Source of the DNA: Antilocapra americana
Taxonomy: Eukaryota; Chordata; Mammalia; Artiodactyla; Antilocapridae
Reading direction: 5' to 3'
DNA: 64,000 nucleotides
NCBI GenBank assembly: GCA_007570785.1
Contig: ML664161.1
Location: 10,889,454-10,953,453 of the forward strand
Shown here: piece after piece, positions 57,320-64,000 of the stretch
Layout of the letters: each line of letters begins with the position of its first letter
How positions within the stretch are numbered: the stretch's first letter is position 1
Program-made: the position numbers and the translations under genes
Notes under the pieces: generated by a model
The model's input: the letters and a program-made list of their open reading frames with translations, nothing else
Database searches by the model: none
What the model was told of the DNA's origin: nothing

Positions 57320-57996
57320 CAAATTCCTTAAAAAACTGAAAATAGAACTGCCATATGACCCAGCAATCCCACTGCTGGGCACACACACCGAGGAAACCAG
57401 AATTGAAAGAGACACGTGTACCCCAATATTCATCGCTGCATTGTTTACAATAGCCAGGATATGGAAGCAACCTAGATGCCCATCAACTGACGAATGGATA
57501 AGAAAGCTGTTGTACATATACACAATGTAATATTACTCAGCATTAAAAAAAAATTCATTTGAATCAGTTCTACTCAGGTGGACGGAACTGGAGCCTATTA
57601 TCCAGAGTGAAGTAAGCCAGAAGGAAAAACAACAATACAGTATACTAATGCATATATATGGAATTTAGAAAGATGGTAACGAGAACCCTGCATGCGAGAC
57701 AGCAAAAGAAACACAGATGTATAGAACAGACTCGTGGACTCTGTGGAAGAGGGCAAGGGTGGGATGATATGGGAGAATGGCATTGAAACATGTTAATTAT
57801 CATATATGAAATCAATTGCCAGCCCAGGGCTGATGCTTGGGGCTGGTGCACCGGGATGACCCAGGGAGAGGGAATCGGGAGGGAGGAGGGAGGGGGTTTC
57901 TGGAGGGGGAGCACATGTATACCCATGGCGGATTCATGTCAATGTATGGCAAAACCAATACAATAAAGTAAAGAAAATTTGAAAAAAAAAAAAAAA
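57320..57996 (+). mobile_element. Ruminant L1 3' end, 5'-truncated, about 0.68 kb
   Basis: The open frame at 57264-57530 reads ELPYDPAIPLLGTHTEE and IARIWKQPRCPSTDEW, the C-terminal end of L1 ORF2. It is followed by the 3' UTR, ATGTATGGCAAAACCAATAC and a poly(A) run at 57982-57996. Low divergence and an intact A-run indicate a fairly recent copy. Confidence 0.92.
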
Positions 57997-58479
57997 GAGT
58001 AAAATAAGAAATAAAGTCTTGCTAATCTAATTAAAGTTTAACATAAATGAACTGGCAATTCAGATGCAGAAAATAAATAATCTATTTTTATCAGGACAGA
58101 TATTCATAAGACCTCAGTCCTCTAAAATGTCTGGCAGTATCATTTATGGAATATTATCTTTGGAATATGTAAAACTAATAATTTGTAACTTGATTAAAAA
58201 TGAGTTTCTTGATCTTATTCCATTATTTTCAGTATCAGAAAGAGAGAGACCTGTGGGTATTGCATTTGTTTTCATGGACCAAAAGATTATGAAAACTCAA
58301 ATAGACCATGATAGCTATTTTTTGATATTAGGTAACAACTTCTAAGAATATATTGGACAAACTAAAAGATACAGAGATACCTCAGCAAAGGCCTAGACTG
58401 TACACTTTCAAGTTAAAATATATTCAAGAGTTACTGGAAGGTTGACACAGTAAAATAGAAATTATGATGTAAAAGTCAT
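57997..58479. other. Intergenic, unrecognised
   Basis: A 93-codon open frame (58064-58345) shows no domain. Confidence 0.4.
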
Positions 58480-59476
58480 GTCAGTTCAGTTCATTTCTGT
58501 TCAGTCACTCTGTCATGTCCAACTCTTTGTGACCCTATGGACTGCAGCAGGCCAGGCCTCCCTGTCCATCACCAACTCCCAAGTTTACTCAAACTCATCT
58601 CCATCGAGTTGATGATGCCATCCAACCATCTCATCCTCTGTCACCCCCTTCTCCTGCCTACAATATGTCCCAGCATCAGGGTCTTTTTAAATGAGTCAGT
58701 TCTTCACATCAAGTGGCCAAAAAATTGGAGTTTCAGCTTCAGCATCAGTCCTTCCAATGAATAGTCAGGACTGATTTCCTTTAGGATGGACTGGTTGGAT
58801 CTCCTTGCTGTCCAAGGGACTCTCAAGAGTCTTCTCCAACACCACAGTTCAAAGGCATCAACTCTTTAGTGCTCAGCTTTCTTTATAGTCCAACTCTCAC
58901 ATCCATACATGACTACTGGGAAAACCATAGCTTTGACTAGATAGATATTTGTTGGCAAAGTAATGTCTCTGCTTTTCAATATCTGTCTGGCTTGGTCATA
59001 GTTTTTCTTTGAAGGAGCAAGAGTCTTATAATTTCATTGCTGCAATCACCATCTGCAGTGATTTTGGCGTCCCCTCAAAATAAAATCTGTCACTGTTTCC
59101 ATCATTTCCCCATCTATTTGCCATGAAATGATGGGAACAGATGCCATGATCTCAGTTTTCTGAATGTTGAGTTTTAAGCCAACTTTTTCACTCTCATTTT
59201 TCACTTTCATCAAGAGGCCTTTTAGTTCTTCCTCACTTTCTGCCATAAGGATGGTATCATCTGCATATCTGAGGTTATTGATATTTTTCCTGGAAAACTT
59301 GATTCCATTTTGTGCTTCATCCAGCCGGCATTTCACATGGTGTACTCTGCATGCAAGTTAAATGTAGGGTGACAATATACAGCCTTAATATACTCTTTTT
59401 CCGATTAGGAACCAGTCTGTTGTTCCATGTCCAATTCTAACCGTTGCTTCTTGACCTGCATACAGATTTCTCAGGA
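58480..59476 (-). mobile_element. BovB LINE fragment, 3' about 1 kb
   Basis: Minus-strand reading at 59046-59336 gives NNLRYADDTILMAESEEEL, with the RT catalytic YADD intact, then SWQIDGEMMETV. The 3' terminal repeat is at 58480. Truncated on the 5' side near CAGATTTCTCAGG (59476). Confidence 0.92.
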
Positions 59477-60002
59477 TGCATACATAGATACAGATGTACT
59501 CTCAGTGAAGAAAGAATTTGAAATGGAAAAGAAAAGTGTGTTTTATGCACCTACAGATTGAACAGATGTTTGGGAATAATAGGGAGTTTGGTCACTGATC
59601 ACTATGAGGCTGGATAAAGAGTGGCATACATTTCAAATAAATGAGAATTTGTACACCAAGACAGAGGAGTTGAAGTTTGTAAGTGACTCTGACATGCGGG
59701 ATGAATTAGGGAAATGCCTGTACAAAGAATCCAGATAGAAGTCTATTGTAATCATCTTGAAAAAAGAGAAAGCCCTTGATTCAATCCATCTCATCAAATA
59801 TCTATTGAACAATGACGAAGCACTCTTATAGCTGTTTAGGTTAAAATTATGAACAAAATAGTCTAATGTTCTTACCATCTTGTGAATCAACTCAGGACAA
59901 AAGCAATGGGAAAGAAGACAATGACAGCAAGAGATATTAAAAAGATTTAGTTGACAGGATCTTCTTAATATTGATAGTCAAGAAAAGGAAGAATTCCAAG
60001 AA
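59477..60002. other. Unique spacer between two inverted BovB copies
   Basis: No repeat or gene recognised. Confidence 0.5.
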
Positions 60003-60685
60003 AATTCTACTTAAAACTCAACATTGAGAAAACTAAGATCATGGTCTCTGGTCCCATAACTGCATGGCAAATAGATGGGGAATCGATGGAAACAGTGACA
60101 GACATTATATTTTGGGCTCCAAAATCACTGCAGATTTCAGCCATGAAATTTAAAGATGCTTGCTCCTTGGAAGAAGAGCTATGACCAACCTAGACAGCGT
60201 TTTAAAAAACAAAGACATTACTTTGCCCAAGTAGGTCTGTCTTGTCAAAGCTATGGTTTTTCCAGTAGTCATGTATGGATGTGAGAGTTTGACTATACAG
60301 AAAGCTGAGCACCAAAGAATTGACGCTTTTGAACTGTGGTGTTGGAGAAGACTCTTGAGAGTCCCTTGGACAGCACGGAGATCCAACCAGTCCATCCTAA
60401 AGGAGATCAGTCCTGGGTATTCATTGGAAGGACTGATGCTGAAACTCCAATACTTTGGCCACCTAATGTGAAAAAAATGATTCATTTGAAAAGACCCTGG
60501 TGCTGAGAAAGATTGAAGGCTGGGAGGAAAAGGGAATGACAGAGGATGAGGTGGTTAGATGGCATCACGGACTCGATGGACAGGAGTTTGAGTAAACTCT
60601 GGGAGTTGGTGATGGATAGGGAGGCCTGGCATGCTGCAGTCCATGGGGTTGCAAAAAGTCAGACATGACTAAGCAAGTGAACTGA
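60003..60685 (+). mobile_element. BovB LINE fragment, 3' about 0.68 kb, opposite orientation
   Basis: Sense BovB from AAACTCAACATTGAGAAAAC to the tail AAGTGAACTGAGC. The frame at 60253-60471 reads MVFPVVMYGCESLTIQKAEH, the C-terminal segment of the BovB protein. Confidence 0.92.
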
Positions 60686-60938
60686 GCTAAAACCCAAATA
60701 ACAGATAAATAGAAAGACCACTGATTGAGAGGGAGCACCTTATTCAGCAAAAGTTGAATCCTTCCCTGTGCCAAGCACTAGGGACATCAAGATGAACAGG
60801 AGGGAGCACCATTCGGGATATGTGACTGCTCTGATGAGACTGGAAGGTCTGGACAAGCTAAAGTTCTGATTCAGGAAGGACATCCTTGTGAAATATTCAC
60901 CAAAACAATTGAAAAGTTGGTTTTAAAATTCAAGGGAA

Positions 60939-61012
60939 AAAAAAAAAATTCATGACTGCAGTCACCATCTGCAGTGATTTTGGAGCCCCCCCCAAAAATA
61001 AATAAATAAAAT
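60939..61012 (+). mobile_element. 74-bp retroposed snippet of antisense BovB with A-rich tail
   Basis: TCATGACTGCAGTCACCATC and following are an internal BovB piece in antisense, ending in CCCC and an AAATAAATAAATAAAATA tail. AAAATTCAAGGGAA at 60925-60938 and 61013-61026 is a perfect 14-bp duplication. Confidence 0.8.
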
Positions 61013-61026
61013 AAAATTCAAGGGAA

Positions 61027-61426
61027 CAGTTAAGCAAAATCTGATTAGGAATTGATTTTTCTAGTTATCATAAATGAAATCACTGAGAGAAAAATAATAG
61101 AAGAGGCAACAGCCAGAGACAAAAACTAGAACACTGATATTTATATGTATACATTAAGAGGAAACAAAGAAGACTAAGTTTGAATGGGGATAGAGTTGAA
61201 TATAAAATCATAGCAAAGGAAAAATACTGGAATATTATGAAAGTGATATTAATCTATATGAAAGAATCCAAAAGTAATCAGTAACAAAATGGGCAGAGAC
61301 TGAATAGAAAGAGACTAGAAGATAAATGTTTCAGTTCATGAAAGAAAAAGCCAGAATACAAGGGATTGTCTGTTAAAGATCAGAAATGGAGAAACTTCAT
61401 GTAAATTACTCTTTTAAGAAAACCTG
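61027..61426. other. Intergenic, unrecognised
   Basis: Nothing recognised. Confidence 0.5.
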
Positions 61427-61612
61427 GGGGACTTCCCTGGTGATCTGGAGGTTAAGATGTTGAATTCCAGAGAAGAGAGTGCAGGTTCAATCCCTGTTTG
61501 AGGAGCCAAGATCCCACATGTCTCATGGCCAAAAAATCCAAATATAAAACAGAAGCAATACTGTAACAAATTTTGAATAAAGGCTTTAAGAATGGTCCAC
61601 ATCAAAAAGAAA
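61427..61612 (+). repeat. CHR-type SINE
   Basis: GGGGGACTTCCCTGGTGATC head to AAGAATGGTCCACATCAAAA tail in sense. Confidence 0.88.
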
Positions 61613-63002
61613 AAGAAAAGAGAAAAACTTGGTTGTAGATGAGTAGTTTACAGGGGAGATGCTAGGCTTTTGAGGGAAAATTTATTAACAGAGACTTGAG
61701 TATGTTTATAAGCTGAAGGGTAGCAGAGTATGCCATCCCAAAATATGTCCTTTTGGCTTATGGATTATTTTGAACTGATTATTTCAAAAAAGTGCAGACA
61801 CTAAAGAAGTTCTGAAAACAGTAGTCATTTCTCTGTTGTAAGGGAAATTTACATTAGAAAAGGGGCCTTGCCAGGGTTTATAATTGTTCTTATCTTCCTG
61901 TTAATCTGTTTTTTATTATATGGGGGTTTCAGCCAAGAATCTAGAAGAGTAGAGGGAAAATTATTTTCTCTCCACTACAAAAGTAAAGAGAAAAATGTAG
62001 TAGACAAATTGAAGAACCAAAAGCAAGAGATTGATGAGACATGATCATTTGGAATCTGGACCAAACTGAAAGGAATTAACATTAATATGATGAGGCTTTT
62101 CTTCTGTCAAGCAAGCAGGGAACACTGTATGAATATATTAATACTCTGAGTTGCAGAGAAGAAAACAGAGGGAGTTTATGTATGAGAGCTTAGGTTTTAC
62201 GCCATAAAAGAGAAAGAAGGTCATATGCCATTTCTTCAGGTGATAAGGGTGATGAGAAAGGTGATGAAGATTATGGAAATTTTTACAATTACCACCTTTA
62301 CCTTCCAACAACTTAGCGAAATTCAAGACCCTAGAATTTAAACCAAGAAGGAAAAGAAGAAACTGTATAGAAAAGAAAAGGACATGTGCCTAAGGAGATA
62401 CTGAAGAAAGATTGGAACTTGAAGAAAAAAATCTGCTTTTCAATTCATTGAGGGGTGACTCAGAAAAAAAGTGAATTAGAAAAGAAAGAAAGAAAAAGAA
62501 AATTATTTCCAGGGAAAAAATTCGTATGGAAATTCAATGGTTAAAAAAAGCAACCTGATTTATTTTTCCTTTTCTATGTATAACCATATCTATGAATGAT
62601 TTCTGTCTATATATGATTTCTATCTATAGCCATACTAGCCAAATTATGCTCTAGAATTCACTTTGATAATCATCATGTATTATCATCACATATATTTTGA
62701 AATTAATAGATTTCAGTTTAGATACACATGGTTTAGATATCAAATGGTACAGATGGTTTAGATGTCAAATGGAACTCTGCTATTAAAAAGGCAAGGATTT
62801 CATCTAATAGAATTAGCAGGCATGAAAATTTGATAAATTAATCTTACACTGGTTTCTGTGAATGGGTTAGTAAAAGTGAAGTTGGAGATTCATATTCATT
62901 TATTACCACAATTATTGCTACTAATGACAATTAAAAAGATTTATTTGCATTTTACCAGGTCCTAAAAAGAGTATCTGAAGTTGTATCTACTACCTTGTTT
63001 TA
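61613..63002. other. Intergenic, unrecognised
   Basis: AT-rich, with short A/G-rich tracts. No gene or clear repeat. Confidence 0.5.
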
Positions 63003-63019
63003 TTAAAAAGTGGCATAAT

Positions 63020-63362
63020 GGCTTCCCTGGTGGCAGTGGTAAAGCATCTGCCTGCCAATACAGGAGACATGGGTTCAGTCTTTGATCCAGGAAAATCCCA
63101 CTTCCGCAGAGCAACGAAGCCCAAGTGCCGCAACAACTGAGCCTGTGCTCTAGAGCCCAGGAATTGCAACTACTGAGCCCACGTGCCAAAACTACTGAAA
63201 CCTGAGTGCCCTAGAGCCCATGTTCTGAAACCAGAGAAGCCTCTGCAATGAGAAGCCCGCACATCACAACTGGAGAGTAGCCCTGGCTGACTGCTAAAAA
63301 AAGCAAGTCCAGGAGCAGCTACAGACACCCAGTACAGCCTAAACAAATAAAATTGTTTTAAA
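63020..63362 (+). repeat. CHR-type SINE, 5' part of a chimeric unit
   Basis: Sense CHR copy from GCTTCCCTGGTGGCAGTGG to the tail AAACAAATAAAATTGTTTTA. The 17-bp duplication bounding it lies beyond the Bov-tA piece that follows. Confidence 0.88.
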
Positions 63363-63481
63363 GGAAATGACAACCCACTCCAGTATTCTTGCCTGGAGAA
63401 TTCCATGGACAGAGGAACCTGGCAGGCTATAATGGAGTTGCAAAGAGCTGGGATCGACTGAGCAACTAACACTCTCACTTT
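63363..63481 (+). repeat. Bov-tA 3' half joined to the CHR SINE
   Basis: AAGGAAATGACAACCCACTCC to GAGCAACTAACACTCTCAC is the second half of Bov-tA. It has no tRNA head and no duplication of its own. Confidence 0.85.
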
Positions 63482-63580
63482 TTAAAAAGTGGCATAATTA
63501 TGAAGCAAATTTACTGCATTCCTGATTGCAAATGTCTTAGTTGCAATGTACAAATTTCTTGTTTAAAATGTTTAATAGTG

Positions 63581-64000
63581 GGGGGAAAACTAAGATGGCG
63601 GAGGAATAGGACGGGGAGAACACTCTCTCCCCAATAAATATACCAAAAGAACTTTTAAAGGCCGAGCAAACTCCAAAAAACAGAAACTGAATGCTGGCAG
63701 AGGACATCGGGCATCTGGAGAGGTGACCCATTGCCGACGTGAGGAGGTATGACAAAAGAAAGAAAAGAAAAAAAAAGTAGAGGGAGAGACAAAGAGCTGG
63801 GGACGGGTTCCGTCCCGGAAGGGGAGTCTGGAATAAAGAGGAAAAAAAAAAAAGAGGAGAAAGGTTTCCGAATACCAGGGAGCATTCTCTCTGGCAGATC
63901 TGCGGTGGATCTTGGAGAGCAATATAGCTGAGAGCAGAAGCAGATTAATAGCTAAGCCCTGCAAGGTTCGTCTCTAGCTACAAGGCACAGCCGAGCAGCA
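63581..64000 (+). mobile_element. 5' end of a ruminant L1, continuing past the window
   Basis: GGGGGAAAACTAAGATGGCGG is the canonical L1 5' start, followed by about 400 bp of relatively GC-rich 5' UTR. L1 copies are usually 5'-truncated, so a preserved start suggests a full-length or nearly full-length element to the right. The L1 5' UTR carries its own internal promoter in sense, and open frames here are not genes. Confidence 0.85.

Noticed and set aside
57264..57530. 88-codon open frame as a gene
   Set aside because: It is the C-terminus of L1 ORF2 in a truncated copy.
57320..57996. Target-site duplication for the L1 at 57320
   Set aside because: I could not find a convincing matching repeat at both ends, so none is claimed.
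63590..63964. Open frames (124 and 76 codons, minus strand) near the right edge
   Set aside because: They are antisense readings of the L1 5' UTR.

Overview
The window is mammalian nuclear DNA from a ruminant, most likely a bovid such as cattle, sheep or goat. The evidence is dozens of Bov-tA SINEs and CHR-type tRNA-derived SINEs, three sizeable BovB (RTE) LINE copies and ruminant-type L1 pieces, together with older mammalian repeats (MIR, L2, MER5A, MLT1, L1M). The base composition is AT-rich, and there are no operons or prokaryotic gene layout.

One protein-coding gene is present: the 3' end of neuroligin-1 (NLGN1), on the + strand. Three coding exons are visible: 6274-6486, 9856-10645 and 11446-12268. 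They join in consistent phase and encode about the last 608 residues of this postsynaptic adhesion protein: most of the cholinesterase-like domain, the stalk, the transmembrane helix and the cytoplasmic tail ending in the PDZ ligand TTRV. The first exon has two in-frame donors 27 nt apart, which explains the 9-residue splice insert B. The 3' UTR runs from 12269 to a plausible poly(A) signal near 14000, possibly further. Everything upstream of 6274 is NLGN1 intron.

Region by region. 1-5400: a decayed class I endogenous retrovirus, antisense to NLGN1, with (right to left) a 5' LTR, a primer-binding site resembling tRNA-Ile, gag, protease, RT, RNase H and the start of integrase. It carries nonsense and frameshift damage and at least five later insertions. 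5401-12268: introns and exons of NLGN1. 12269-15475: 3' UTR and flank. 15476-17633: a 2.2 kb 5'-truncated BovB copy on the minus strand. 17634-64000: intergenic DNA with no convincing gene. It holds old L1/HAL1-like remnants (about 23.1-27.8 kb), L2 remnants (30.5-32.8 kb), MLT1-type LTRs (32.9-33.3 and 53.7-54.6 kb), many SINEs, an inverted pair of BovB fragments (58.5-60.7 kb) and the 5' end of an L1 entering at 63581 and leaving the window.

I found no undescribed system. The most interesting observations are retrotransposition details: two L1-tail micro-insertions with perfect target-site duplications, a 74-bp antisense BovB snippet with its own duplication and A-rich tail, a chimeric CHR/Bov-tA unit inside one 17-bp duplication, the probably tRNA-Ile-primed ERV inside NLGN1, and the tandem donors of insert B. 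Repeat names come from recognising consensus sequence by eye. No database search was run, and repeat borders are good to about 5-20 bases unless a duplication fixes them.
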